DNA of 64,000 nucleotides, taken from NCBI RefSeq assembly GCF_902635505.1, contig NC_045429.1, positions 425,595,669 to 425,659,668 of the forward strand. Reading direction: 5' to 3'. The notes under the pieces were generated by a model. It searched no databases, was not told the DNA's origin, and saw only the letters and a program-made list of their open reading frames with translations. The position numbers and the translations under genes are program-made. This DNA comes from Sarcophilus harrisii. Lineage: Eukaryota > Chordata > Mammalia > Dasyuromorphia > Dasyuridae. Position 1 is the stretch's first letter. Each line of letters opens with the position of its first letter. Below, piece after piece: positions 1-12,120 of this stretch.

Positions 1-1860
1 CCCCCCCCCCCCGCTCCGTTTACCCTCTCTTCTGCAAATCTACTTATAGCTAGCTATTAATATCACAATGACTGACAAGATTTGTGATCTCCCAGTAAGA
101 GAAACCAGCACTTCATTATCTCCCTTGCACACGCATCTCTTGCTGGAGCTAGATGTTCCTTTCACTTTTCCCAGACTGGGGAATATCCCAGACTTCCCAG
201 TGTCCCTGTCCTGTATTCATAGAGCTATTATTGAACATTAATTTACATAAAAAGGAATAAATAATCTAATAAATGCTTATTGACTGGTGGAGAGAAGAGA
301 GTAAAAAGGAAGAAGTTCACCTGCTATACAAGGGTCAAAATCAAACACTTAAATGATCTTAGGAGCAGAAAAAAATGGTTTTTCTGCTAAGATCGCTTTC
401 CCCTAATAGGAAAGAGGGAGAAATAGAACTTGGAGGAGTCATTCAATTAAAACAGTAATGTCTTTTCTGTACTGAAAGGTAGGGAAGATGTGTATTGACT
501 CTAAGGTGCATTCAACTTATTATACTAATCACGTTTTTATTAACCTAGCAAATACCCTCATCAGTCTCAGGGGCTATAGTTCTATGGCTTGTCATCCTCT
601 CTCTGAAGGAAGAGCTAAGGGGAAGTGGAGCAAAGTATGTGAGTACCTGGTATCCCCATGTGAAGCAACGATGTAGTACACCACATGAACACCAAACTTG
701 CTTTCTTGTTCTCTTTTTAACATCCTTCTCCTAGAATTAGCCGAGCAAAGTTCCACAATCCCTCAATTTCAAAACATCAATGCTGGTAGAGTCTAAGGAC
801 ACATCTCTCATCTTCATGAAAATTTCAATACAGGACTATATAAATAGCTAGAATCTAAAGGTTGTAATTAAGCCCAATTCTGTTTCTATGCTGCTTTTCA
901 ACATGGCATCACAGGCTAGGGAATGAGAAAGACATTTTAACAATTTTCCCATCAGAAAAAACAGTGAAGTTTCAATGTCTGGGAGACTTATAGAAATACC
1001 AAAATCTTATTGCTTCCTTTCAGAAACCAAAGGTAGGAAAAACTGCCTACTGCCTCTAATACTAGGAAAATCAATACCAACTGAACCAGACATAATGATA
1101 TCTCATCTCATGATAAGAATTCTGACATAAAGTAAGTTCTGCCCCTTCCATTTTCTCTTTCTTTTTCTCTACCCACCCTGTACTTCTTGTCTGCTGCTAT
1201 CCTATATCTTATTCACTAGCCTTCTAGTGAAGATCATGTCCTTCATGAAGGGTGATACTATAAGCAAATTAAAGTACAAGGGATAGTCTACCTCTCTGAT
1301 CTGTGGGGAAGAAAGGAATTTATGACCAAAGAATAACTGGAGAATATTTTCATAATACATATTTATAATTTCATATGTAAAATGGATAATTTTGATTATA
1401 TTAAATCAAAAAATTGGGGGGGGGGCAAGAAGGTGAAATGAAGCCAGGAAGCTGCTTGAGCTTTCCTAGTTTTCCTTGAAAACCACATGAAATGAACAGT
1501 CTGATGGAATGAAATCTTTCTCCAGCTCAAGACGGATTGGAAAAAGTTCAAGAAAGGTTATTCTCATTGAAAGTGAAAAGGATATTCAGTCCAGCTCAAA
1601 TGCAGTCTGGGAAAGTCAATGAGAGGGTCTTAATCACAGCAGATTAGCAACTGAGACCCTCAGTTCTGACTCAGTAGAGTAGTACACTAATGGGGCAGCC
1701 TCCAGTCCCAGCTCAGAAAGCAAATTGTGGAAACCAGGCTATTTCTTGGAAAGAGCAGATAAAGTTACCCCTTGTAAACACAAGGGGCTCCTGGGCTCAG
1801 AACTAAGGTTCAGAGCAGCACAAGAAACTTGATGCAGTGCTCCCTTTACTATAGGAGCAG
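1..1860. other. Intergenic, no gene recognised
   Basis: No exon-like or conserved coding stretch is visible. The window opens with a run of 12 C. Around 230-290 there is a decayed L2/MIR-type tail (AATAAATGCTTATTGACTG). The rest is unassigned AT-rich sequence. In human, ANP32E lies beyond CA14 on this side; no part of it was seen here. Confidence 0.6.
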
Positions 1861-1869
1861 AGCTTGACC

Positions 1870-3812
1870 ATAAAAGTTAAAAAAAAAAAAAAAAAAAAGA
1901 GGAAATACCAAAAGAAAAGGAAAGAAAATAAGCAAGAAACAAAAGAACCTTGATCATAAAAAGCTACTATGATGACAGGGAAGACCAAAACCTCAACTTA
2001 GACGAAGACAAAATGCTCAAAGAGGAATTCTCAAAGAAAATGAATTGGTCTCAAGCCTAAAGAGGTTCTTGGAAGTGCTCATAAAAGACTTTTAAAAGCA
2101 AATAAGAAGTAGAAGAAAAAATGAGAAATATACAAGAAAGAGTCAACAGCAATTCCTTAAAAAATACAATTGGCCAAATGCAAAAAAAAAAAAAAAAAAT
2201 CCTCTTGAGAAAATATCACCTTCAAAAACAGAATTAATCAAATGGAAAAAAAAATAAAAAAGCTAATTGAAGAAAATCACACTTTTAAAAACTAGAATGG
2301 GACAAATGAAAGCTAATGACTCTATGAGACATTAAGAATTAGTGAAACAAACTTTAAAAAAATGAAAAAATGGAAGAAAATGTAAAATACCTCATTGAAA
2401 AAATAGCCAACCTGGAAAATAGATCCAAAAGAGACAATTTAAAAATTATTGGTCTATGTGAAGACCATGACCATAAAAAGAGTCTGTATAGCCTTCTTCA
2501 AAAGATCATAAAGGAAAACTGACTTGATATTTTAGAAAGAGAGGGGGAAAGAGATCTCATAAGGAAAACCCCAAGAAACATTGTTGCAAAAGTCTAGAAC
2601 TACAATCTCAAGGAAAAAATACTGCAGGTTCCCAGATAAATTAAAAAGGTTTGTACAAACAAAATCAATGCAGCCAAAATTAGAAGGAAAGCAGAAACCC
2701 GGGGGCGGGGGGAGGAATTTACATCCAAGGTTTCTGATAAAGGCCTCATTTCTAAAATATATGAGAATTGACTCAAATTTATAAGAATATAAGCTATTCC
2801 CCAACTGATAAATGGTCAAAAAATATGAACAGATAATTTTCAAACAATTGATTTAAAGACATTTCTAGTCATGTGAAAAGAAAAATGCTCTAAATCACTA
2901 TTGATTAGAGAAATGCAAATTAAGACAACTTTCAGGTACCACTTCATACCTCTCAGATTGGCTAAAATGACAGAAAAAGATAATGATAAATATTGAGGAG
3001 GATGTGGGAAAACTTGGACATTAAAACAAATTCACAATTTGGAACTATGCCCAAAGGGCTATAAAACTGTACATACCAGTTTTATCTAGGAATATTTCTA
3101 TTGGGTCTGTATACCAAAGATCATTAAAAAGGGAAAAGAATCCACATATGCAAAATGTTTGTAGCAGTCCTTTTTGTAGTGGGAAGGAACTAGAAATTGA
3201 ATGGATACTCATCAGTTGGGAAATGGCTGAACAAGTTATAGTATATGTATGTAATGGATATTATTGTTCTAAAAGAAATGATGAGCATGCTGATTTCAGA
3301 AAAGTCTGGAAAGACTTATATGAACTGAGTGAAGTGAGCAGAACTAGGAGAACATTGTACATAGTAACAATTAGATTATGTGATGATCAATTGTGATGGA
3401 CTTGGCTCTTTTCAACAAAAAAAGTTGATTCAAAGCAGTTCCAATAGACTTGGGATGGAAAATGCCATTCACATCCAGAGAGAGAACTATAGAGACTGGG
3501 CTCAAAGAATAGCATTTTCAACATTTTTTATTTGTTTCTTTTTTGTGTTTTTTTTTCCCCTTTTGGTCTGATTTTTTTTTTTTTTTTTTTTTTTTTGTGC
3601 AGCATGATAAACGTGGAAATATGTTTAGAAGAATTGTACATGTTTAACCTGTATTGAATTACTTGCTGTTTAGGGGTAGGGCAGAGAAGGAGGAGAGGGG
3701 AGGGAGGAAAATTTAGAATGTAGGGTCTTGCAAGGGTGAATTATGAAAACTATTTTTGCATGTACTTTGAAAAATAAAAAAGCTATTATTAAAAAATAAA
3801 AAGCTATTATTG
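1870..3812 (+). mobile_element. Internally shortened L1 (HAL1-like): ORF1 region joined to the ORF2 tail and 3' UTR
   Basis: From about 1,880 to 2,630 the purine-rich sequence resembles the coiled-coil and RNA-binding part of L1 ORF1, with many in-frame Lys/Glu codons and internal poly-A runs. At about 2,630 it passes directly into sequence matching the far 3' part of L1 ORF2 and the marsupial L1 3' UTR (a MAEQ-type stretch near 3,224, the TTTTGGTCTGATT block near 3,560, a GCAGCATGATAA block near 3,600). It ends in AATAAA-containing A-rich sequence near 3,770-3,810. The endonuclease and reverse transcriptase regions are absent. ORF1 without ORF2 is the layout of half-LINEs (HAL1), but a secondary deletion of a full L1 is also possible. 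It carries many stops and is old. Confidence 0.7.
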
Positions 3813-3984
3813 TAAGAAAAGAAAAAAGAAAATCATATCCTCCTTTCAAACTAGGCATACTTAAAAAGCTCCTGATTCACAGGATTCTGGGAATTGTAGC
3901 TCAGAGACATTCAAAAACCCTCTGCATTATTTTAACAGAATTCTACAATGGGCAATAAGACAACTAATTATCTTTGTGACAGAA

Positions 3985-4150
3985 AGACAACTAGGCAACT
4001 GATTTAATGTTCGAGAGTATTGCCTGAACCAGATAAAAATGTAATTTAAAAATGTTTAACAAAATGAATAAAAATACAGTACAACATAAGCTTAATTTGT
4101 GGCTTTTCAAGTCAATATACAGCTCATAGGAATCTCTTTCTATTTAAGTC
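3985..4150 (+). repeat. Dispersed repeat of unknown class, copy 1
   Basis: This stretch shares with 7,045-7,190 the order: AATGTTTAACAAAA, an AATAAAAA(T/C)ACAGTA block, then TTAATTTGTG followed by CTTT and AAGTCA. Both copies are in the same orientation. I recognise the pattern as a recurrent marsupial interspersed repeat but cannot name its class. Confidence 0.5.
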
Positions 4151-4649
4151 TGACACAACTGTTGTATGATATCTGACCCTTACAATAGAAGTGATATACT
4201 TGTGGAAAAGTAACTTTTACCTGGAAGATCATGAATGGTATAGTCCAAAAATGAGACATCAACTCAGGACCTCAATCGTACATGATGTGAGAGAAAAGAC
4301 TGTGAAGTTCAATAATTTCTTTGAGGAATAGGCATGTATTTTCAACAGCAAGGGAAGTCATACAGAGGAAATCCAGCAGAGGGAGAAGTGAGTTTTGGTA
4401 AGCATTTATACCATTCTCAGAAGAACAATCCACCCTTAGAATGAGAAGAGGTCTGTGACAAAACTCCTGATAGCTGCTGTTAAGGACTGAGAATCAATAG
4501 GGATTGTCTTTTCTAGCCAGCACCCAGGCCATGCAAATTACCTTAAATCCTCAATAAGCCTCTAGGAAAAACCATTGCAGGAAAGGGAAGGGTAGAGTTG
4601 GTAAATTTTCTCCTTTATTTCTGCTACCAGTTTTCTGTCTCCCCTTATA

Positions 4650-4985
4650 GTAATCATAAAAAAGCATATTAATAATATAAAAATGAATAAAATATTAATG
4701 TCAATATAGTAACTATTTCTTAATAGCAATTAAATAATCACTAGTAATAGTTAATGTCAATATTAGTAATTATTTCTTAATAGTAATTAAATAATCACTA
4801 GTAATAATAACAACAAACTTAATATTATAAATATTAAAACATTATATTAATTTTACTACTTCTAATTATTTCTTGATGTTAAGTATTGGTGATGATAAAA
4901 TATGAGTATCATAACATTGATATAAATTAACATTATAATTACTAATTATTTCTCAATATTAAATAAATAATTAGTAGTGATCATT
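4650..4985. repeat. AT-rich tandem repeat, about 56-bp period
   Basis: Two well matched units begin at CAATAT near 4,702 and 4,758, each running through ATTTCTTAATAG and AATTAAATAATCACTAGTAA. Degenerate units continue to about 4,985. Nearly all bases are A or T. Confidence 0.75.
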
Positions 4986-7044
4986 ATTGTCTAGTTTCCT
5001 AGGCTCTGGGCTTTCACGAGCAGGTACAATCTGGGGGAGAGAACCCAAATCTCACAACTTTTGCAGCTGTATTGCTTCTATACAAAGTTTACTCTGGAAA
5101 GTTCCTGAAAATAGCTCACATCTAGGTCTCTACAGATGTGGATAAAAAAGTCCTTTAGATGCCCCTACAGACCCTCACAGTAACACAAATAAATTCTTTA
5201 TTCCATCTACAATCAATGCAAAGTACTCCCTGGAACTCATAAACAATCAGTAAAAATCTCTACCTTCCCCCAAATTGTCTAGCCTAATGGCATTATCCTG
5301 TTTGGCATTCCTCAGAAGGCAACCAAACTTAGGGCTGTCAATAGGGTAGCCTCCCTATATTCCAGTGACTCCTAGAATCCTACCCTGGACTCAGTGTCAT
5401 CCTATGGTTTGAAGTCGCCTCCAAACAAAAACATACTATCTAATCCTACGTCTTTCTCTAAAATATGATATCTTTCTTTGTCAATACCTTTTATGGGTAT
5501 TATATAACTACAATTCACCTCCAGATGAGATGACATAGGGATTTCTGTCTGCAGAAGTAAGATTAAGTGATACACCTAGAATTTAATACATTTATCACTA
5601 ATCATATAGTGAAACCAATATTTCAAACCTCCTTTCTCCCAAGTATAAGAAATATGCATATTAAATATAATGTGTTGGACTCTATCTGTATGCACAAAAT
5701 TAGTAATATTCTTTGAAGTATATGATCTCCTTTGCAATTTTTTGCAGAAAGAAAACAAAAAATTTTACTATTCACACTTTATTAGTACCCTCTTGCTCTA
5801 AGATGTTAGTTTTTCCAAGAACATTCTCAGGACAATTTTTAACCTTTATACTGAATAAACAGTCACCCTGGATAATAGTTATCTCCTAAGTCACTGAATA
5901 TGTGTCATCCTTTATGAGAAACTACCTAAAACAGGCCTTTCATTAATATGTTATTTGTATCTAAGCCCTACAAAGGTATTCAAAATGAACCAAAGATAAG
6001 CTAACCAAAAGACCGATCATAAATTCAACAAGACGATCCACGAGGTGAGCCCTGCATAATTTTGTCAATCTGCATTCCTAAAATCTTTAAGGCCAAATCA
6101 AAATGAGATATTCCTAATAACCATGTCAGAAGCAAAGCTTTTTTCTCTACATGTGAGAATAATCCAGTTTCAGATCCCATTGCAGCTAAAAAATGGCTTA
6201 CTGAACATATATTTCTGCCTTCCTTCCACAGATATAGGAGCAGATATAGTTCTCATGGGTATAGGGAAATAATTAATGGTTCATCAGAGACCTAGGAGGT
6301 ACATTGGAGGCAGTCATGTAGCACCCTGATTCATCAAATTGGGACCCTGTCAGCTGTACTATATTCTTTAATACACTCTACTTGAATACATAATTTATGT
6401 GTTGGGCTTTTCTTTGACTTGTTAGTAGCATAGTAGTAATATCTACTATATATCCATCTGCCTTAGAGAGCATTTACTGATAAATGTTGGAGAGTGAGCA
6501 AGAGAGTCTGGCCACCTCTTTAGCCTCTGAAAATTTCCACCCACAAATTCAGGACAGCAGGCTAAATTCCAAGATCATGATGCCTAGGAAATCTTCCCTT
6601 CTAATTAAGAGGCTGGGGTTCAGAAACAAACGTTGTACAAGAAGTCCTTGTCCTATATTCCTGAAGTCAGGGTTCAGGAGGGAAATCAAAGCTCCTTCGG
6701 AAATCTGGGGTTAAGGAATTCCTACTGATTCTCATTTCTCTAAGCCACTCAGTACAGTTGTGTGAATTCCTCTGACTGTTCATCATGCTGTGAATAGGAG
6801 GCCCGTGGTAGAAGCAGGGATTTGTCAAGGAATTGAGTAACAATATGACAAAGGAGGAAAAGGATTTGAGTTAATTGAGCTGACTACACATAGAAATTTT
6901 GGGGAAAGGAAAAATCAAAGTCAGAGAAAGAGTAATGACCTGAGGAAGGACAGAGGGATAGAGACTAGAGGGTCTATGTGGGTGAATAATATATTTAAGA
7001 AACATAGAAAAGAGATGTAATAAACGATTGTGGTCATATAGAGC

Positions 7045-7190
7045 AGAGGTATCAAACTCATAGTAGCAAAACTCCTGAATGTAATTGGGAAATGTTTAAC
7101 AAAACAAATAAAAACACAGTAAGGCATAGATAATGTTAATTTGTGACTTTCTAAGTCACAAGAACACAAAGTCAAAAGGATCCTAAAGTT
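7045..7190 (+). repeat. Dispersed repeat of unknown class, copy 2
   Basis: Second copy of the repeat at 3,985-4,150, preceded here by GGTATCAAACTCATAG. Class unknown. Confidence 0.5.
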
Positions 7191-8261
7191 TGTGATTAAT
7201 GAAGTAGAATATTTATAGGGTAATAGTGAGATCCAGGGTGTAACAGTTAAACATTCATTTGTTGTCCTTGCTTAAAGGAAAACATATTTCAAATCCTACT
7301 AGGTAAGTCACTCTGCTACAAAAACAAATATATATTTTAAGCAATCTACCACTACACAAATGCTCAGCCTGGGGAGTTAGGGTACTCTCTCTTTTACCCC
7401 AAGGTAAAGGTAAGGAAAGGGCCTAAGGCCCCTTTCCTTTGTTCTCATAATTTATATTTCATTCAATCTTGGTGGAAACTGGCCCCAAAAGAGAGGGATT
7501 TCCTTTTTTTCTAAAGCTTTCTAGGTCTTTGTGCTCTGGGAAAAATCATTTAAAGGTTATATTTGGTTCAAGTCTAGAAAATCCCCAAGAAGAGAGTAGA
7601 AAAGCAACATAGTGAAAAATGTAAATCAAGAATAGAACAGCTATTTATTTCTTTCACACAAAAGAAATGCTTATTACTAAAGATTCCCAAGCATGCATTG
7701 ACAAAGACTTAAACAAGCAACAGTAACTTATAAATACTGTTATATTCTCCTGAATAGTTGATACATAAAACATTAAAATATGAAGCATTGTATAAGACTG
7801 CTGAATAGGCATTTCACATTAACCTTGGCTCTGCACTGTGTCCCTCAAGGTCCATAGCTTCTATTAAAGGAAGATAGAAGTTCTTCTTCTGTCCAGTCAT
7901 TTTTTTCTTCCAACAAGTATTATAGGAATTGTAGGGGTTTACCTTCTGTACTGCAGCCAACACCAGTGAAGGGAATCAGGAGTTCTGGAATTCACAAGGT
8001 TGCTACCAGGGCTAGAAGAATCTATCTCAGGACTATTATTCAGTAACCTTTGCTATGGAAAAGAAACATAAAGTAAAGAGGCAGCTGGGACCCAGGCTCA
8101 GTTTCTACTAACTCTACTCTAGTTGTCACATGTGAGCATCATCATTTTTGCTGGAGTGGGTACTCCCCTACCTCTCACAGGAAGATCCAGGAAGAGAGAA
8201 TTTATGCAACACATTCTGGAGAGAGAAAATAAAGAAGACTCAACTTTTTTTAAGATCTACT

Positions 8262-8790
8262 AAGTGGATTGTTTGTATTGGTTCATATAAGTTTTCCCAG
8301 GTTTTTCTGAAACCATCCTGGTTTCAGAAGGAAGGAAGGAAGGAAGGAAGGAAGGAAGGAAGGAAGAGAGGGAGGAAAAGAAAAATAGCATGCTTTTGTC
8401 TGTATTCACATTCCATTAGATCTTTTTTTGGAGGCAGATGGTATTTTTCATCATAATTGGAATTGTTTTGGATTATTGTATTGCTGAGAATAACTAAGTC
8501 ATTCACAGTTGTTCATCATGCATTATTGCTTTTACTGTGTACAATGATCTCCTGGTTCTGTTCACTTCATTCTGCATCAGTTCATGTATTTGTCCAGATT
8601 TTCCTGAAATTATCCTTCTGGTCATTTCCTCTAGTATGTAATATTCCATTACAATCACTTCCACAAATTGTTCAGCCATTCCCCAATTTGATAGGTATTT
8701 CTTTGACTTCCAATTTTTAACCACCACAAAAAGAGCTATTATAAATGCCCTTGTACAAATAGCTCTTTTCCCCTAAAACAAAACAAAACT
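8262..8790 (-). mobile_element. Antisense L1 3'-end fragment with a (GGAA)n expansion
   Basis: Read on the minus strand, 8,450-8,760 matches the same L1 ORF2-tail region seen at 3,150-3,400. A GMAEQF-type stretch and a RTRRSLYTV-type stretch are recognisable. The segment 8,262-8,325 repeats part of the same region, and a GGAA microsatellite (8,326-8,366) lies between, so this is either two overlapping fragments or one rearranged fragment. Confidence 0.75.
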
Positions 8791-9254
8791 CCTTGGGATG
8801 CAGACTGAAAAAAAAAAAAAAAACCAATAATGCTTAAGGGCAGGGTACTATCTCTACCCCAAGAAAAAGAATTGTAAGATACTAAAGTGTAAAGGTTGTA
8901 CTGTAATTTGTGCCCAGTGGAGTCTTTGTGAGGTGAGAACTTATCTTTCAAAGGGTCATGAAGGGAGCTACACAATTGGCTAATGAAAGCAATGACTTTC
9001 AGGGGCTTTAAGTAAGAGGAATTTCAGAAGGTGAGTTAGTCCTGCAATAGCATAACCTTCCCAGAATTCCAAGGCTCGAAATACTTTAAGGAGGCAAATT
9101 CTTGAACCTATATCAGAAAGCAGAAAAGAGGAGGAGAGTGGAGCCAGAGAAAGTATTTAGACTTCCTCCTCATTTTCCCCCAGCAAACAGACTGGACCAG
9201 TAGGAGATAATAGGCAAAACACTAACACAACCAGGAACAGAAAGATACACCAAG

Positions 9255-9375
9255 AACAAAGAGAAGAAGGGAGAGAGAGGGAGGGAGAGAGAAAGAGGCA
9301 GAGAGATACAGAGATAGAGAGACAGAGACAGAGGCAGAGAGAGACAGAGAGGAGAAAGGAGAGAGGGAAAGAAAT
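9255..9375 (+). repeat. Purine-rich (GA)n simple repeat
   Basis: Almost pure G/A sequence built on GAGAGA and CAGAGA units. The long arginine- or serine-rich translations on either strand are repeat artefacts. Confidence 0.9.
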
Positions 9376-9459
9376 GCAGAAACATATTCACTTAAGAGAG
9401 GAAACAGCTTTAAGGAGTGTGAATAAGAAAAGAATGCCAACTAAGGCATAAGGGGGAAG

Positions 9460-9539
9460 GCAGAGGGGGTTCTCGAAGAGTTCTTTTCGCCGTTTCACAA
9501 GGTCTTCTTAAAGCTTCTGTATCTATTGTACACGATCCC
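9460..9539. repeat. 80-bp exact copy of part of the provirus env region
   Basis: Base-by-base comparison shows 9,460-9,539 identical to 12,342-12,421, in the same orientation and 2,882 bp away. The flanking bases differ at once on both sides. The 12.3-kb copy lies within env homology, so that family is the source and this is the derived piece. At the right junction ACGATCCC occurs twice in tandem. It is too short to be an independent element and lacks LTR or tail features. Possible origins are a templated insertion from a retroviral transcript, a local replication-slip copy, or an assembly error. Confidence 0.9.
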
Positions 9540-9540
9540 A

Positions 9541-9670
9541 CGATCCCTTGAATCAAGAAGACTTGAGTTCAGATTCTATCATGAATACTAATTGGGCAAA
9601 TGGACAAATCCCTTGACCCTCTGTGTCTCAATTTCTCATCTGTATAATAGGGACAATAACTGCACTCACC
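9541..9670 (+). mobile_element. Partial tRNA-derived SINE
   Basis: AATCAAGAAGACTTGAGTTC, then a CTGTGTCTCA/TTTCTCATCTGTATAAT block, is the middle of the common marsupial tRNA-SINE. The head of the SINE is missing exactly where the 80-bp env-like piece begins. Confidence 0.7.
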
Positions 9671-9884
9671 TCTCTACATTTGCCATTAGTAGCTCTACTT
9701 GGTTTTGACTCAACAAGCATCAAATCTCCCTCACAACAAATTCATTACCTGAATTTTCATCATCATGCAGATTGACTCAGTTTTGATCCTGAACACATCC
9801 TCAACTTTTTCAGTTGCCACTCCCCCCTAATCGAGAGGAGGAGAAGGAGGAGATGATAAAAGAGAAAGAGAAGAACAAGAAATC

Positions 9885-9890
9885 AAAAAC

Positions 9891-9921
<31 letters not shown>
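9885..9921 (+). repeat. (ATG/GAT)n microsatellite
   Basis: About eleven trinucleotide units after a purine-rich lead-in from 9,830. An acidic-repeat protein such as ANP32E was considered and rejected. Confidence 0.9.
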
Positions 9922-10569
9922 CGACATTGACAATGAAGAAAACGACCTAGGATAAACCTTTGGGAAATATTCACATTAAGGGGTCAAAAAATGCCTTGCA
10001 AAGCTGAACAGCAGATGTACAACACCAGGTAAGAGGAAGATTAGCTGTGCTGAATAAGAACAATTGATAAAAGTAAAGTAAAAAAATGGTTGAACAGCAA
10101 CAAAGGTTTAGCTGAATCTATAGACCACAAATTAGTAGTGGTTAAAACATCCCTAGTAGTTATAATCTCCAAACTAGAAAAGAAGTGGAAAAATACATTG
10201 TAATATTAATATTCTCCCAGCAAGAAGCAATATAGAATAAAGGAGAGTCTGTGATCATGGGCAAAATCACTAAACTTAACCTAACTGGGCCTCAATTTTT
10301 TCCTCTGTAAATATAGAATCTTTTGAGACCAAAGATAGAGAAAATTCCCATAGGACTTTTAGATTTGAAAAGCACCTTACATTATCTTTAACTTGAGAAT
10401 ACTAGAAGACTTCTTCTAAAACAAAATAAGAAAATCTTTTTTTTAGAATTAAAATTTATGATTATTGGAAGAAAGTAGTTACTAGTAAAGTTGGTACATC
10501 AGAGTAAGACAGCTACGCCATATGAATAGCCATGACTAAAGAGGATGTCAATCACAAAACAGGACATAT

Positions 10570-11130
10570 TCATATAATCACAAAAAAAGCTAAAATAGAT
10601 CTCAGTAGTCACCAGACAGAGGAAAGGAATCTTCACTATAATATATCTAACAAGTGGTCTTCCATCTCTGCTTAAAGAGCTCCAAAGAGTAAGAACCTAC
10701 CAACTTCTTTAGGCACTCTAATGCCTGAGAAGTTTTTCTTGTCATAAAGAATAAATTGGTCTTTTAGCAACTACATATCGTTACTGGTTCTGTCATCTGA
10801 GTGAAGATAGAACAAGTCCATCCCCTTCTCCTTACAACAGATTTTCAAATACTTGAAGACAACTCTCCTACTACTTCCAATGGATCATCATATCACATGC
10901 ACTCAGTGCCCTTACTATTTAAGATGCTCTCCTCTGGACCCTCTCCAGTTGTCTATACTTCTTAAGTCACGGTTCCTTAAACTGAACTCTACAATCCATA
11001 AATTCTGATAAGGACAGAGTTCAATGAAACTATCACTTCCCTATTCTTGGAGAACTCTTTTAATGTAACCCAAGATCACATTATCTTTTGCAAGTGCTTA
11101 TAAATGCTTCTTGATTGACTGTTGATTGTG
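10570..11130. mobile_element. Old CR1/L3-like LINE fragment
   Basis: Diverged sequence carrying blocks such as CTCCTCTGGACCCTCTCCAG and the run of short direct phrases usual for mammalian L3/CR1 3' regions. The class is recalled from pattern, not aligned. Confidence 0.4.
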
Positions 11131-11399
11131 TTTTGTTTAAATCTTTTCTTTGTAACAATGGAAGATTCAGTAGGGAGAATAGGAGAAAGGGGTTGTGAAA
11201 AGAAATTATTCTAATGTTTCTTAAATTACAAATGGGGGTGGGAGAATAATAGATAAGTCAGTAAGCATTTATTAAGTGCCTACTATGCTAAGGTAGTAGT
11301 ACAGGCTATTCCTTCCTGTACTGAACTGAAGAAGTATTCTTCCAGAAATAGAGACTTATGGGGAAGGGTAAAACAGAAAGGACAATGTTAGTAAGGCAC

Positions 11400-11653
11400 T
11401 CTCCTCCCCACCCCCTATCAGGTTAGCTAAAATGACAGAAAAATAAAGTGACAAATACTGGACAGGATGTGGAAAAACAGGTACACTAATGCATTGTTGG
11501 TAGAGCTGTGAACCAGTCTGACCACTCTGGAGAACAACTGGGAACTCTACCCAAAGGACTATAAAACTGCACAAACCCTTTGACCCAGCAATACTGCTAT
11601 TAGGTTTGAATTATGAAGAGATCAAAGAAAGGAAAGGATCCATATCTACCAAA
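11400..11653 (+). mobile_element. Old L1 3' end, left part (split by the provirus)
   Basis: Matches the L1 ORF2 tail (GGTTAGCTAAAATGACAG, then CCCAAAGGACTATAAAACTG). It breaks off at the provirus and resumes at 20,374. The last six bases, ACCAAA (11,648-11,653), are the provirus target duplication. Confidence 0.85.
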
Positions 11654-11925
11654 TGTCCTGACCTGCAGAACAAGAACGCAGACCCTCGAAGAAAAGAAGA
11701 GGGAGTGGGGGACAGGAGACATGAAAAATGGAGACAAGACAGGCTTTCTGGTCAAGTCTCGTTTATTATGAGGTTAAGCACAGGCATATCTAGTAGCCTA
11801 TAGGGAAGTAGGGGATTTCCACAGGCACATTTGGGGGTGGGGTTGGAACAGACCATTAAACCATAGAAAGTTCTGCCACTAAATGTGAGGTGACTTGTTC
11901 CATAGTTCAGTATTGGCCTCCCACA
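11654..11925 (-). repeat. Provirus 3' LTR
   Basis: 272 bp, beginning TGTCCTGACC and ending CCTCCCACA on the plus strand. It aligns along its length to the 5' LTR at 20,035-20,373. Confidence 0.93.
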
Positions 11926-11942
11926 GGTCCTCCTTTTGTCTC
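11926..11942 (-). other. Polypurine tract of the provirus
   Basis: On the minus strand a purine-rich stretch (ACAAAAGGAGGACC) abuts the 3' LTR, where plus-strand priming occurs in retroviruses. Confidence 0.65.
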
Positions 11943-12120
11943 TTATAAATGTGGAGAACAATCAAAGAGGGGGTTTTACAGCCCCCGACCTGTGCTTGGC
12001 TGCGGTTGTTCCCATGGGGAAGGGCCTTACCCGTCACGGGAAGGGAATGATCGTATGCTCCTTCCCGGCTTAGGTTGACCAGTCCTTGGGGAATCTTACC
12101 CATCACTGGCTAACCAGGTC

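Larger units (their letters stand above)
3813..8260. other. Intergenic, mostly unassigned, AT-rich
   Basis: No gene recognised. It contains an AT-rich minisatellite (4,650-4,985), two related dispersed repeats (about 3,985-4,150 and 7,045-7,190) and a short near-palindrome at about 7,411-7,439. A TGGGAATTGTAG-type stretch at 3,880-3,900 resembles a ZNF143 half-motif but sits in apparent repeat sequence. The 5.0-7.0 kb and 7.2-8.2 kb parts match nothing I can name. Confidence 0.55.

Noticed and set aside
3880-3900. ZNF143-like AATTGTAGCTCAG stretch as a promoter
   Set aside because: It lies in repeat-like AT-rich sequence with no CpG island or exon near it.
9830-9960. Acidic/basic codon run as a fragment of ANP32E, the human neighbour beyond CA14
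   Set aside because: It is a purine tract and (ATG)n repeat with no leucine-rich-repeat sequence and no splice signals.
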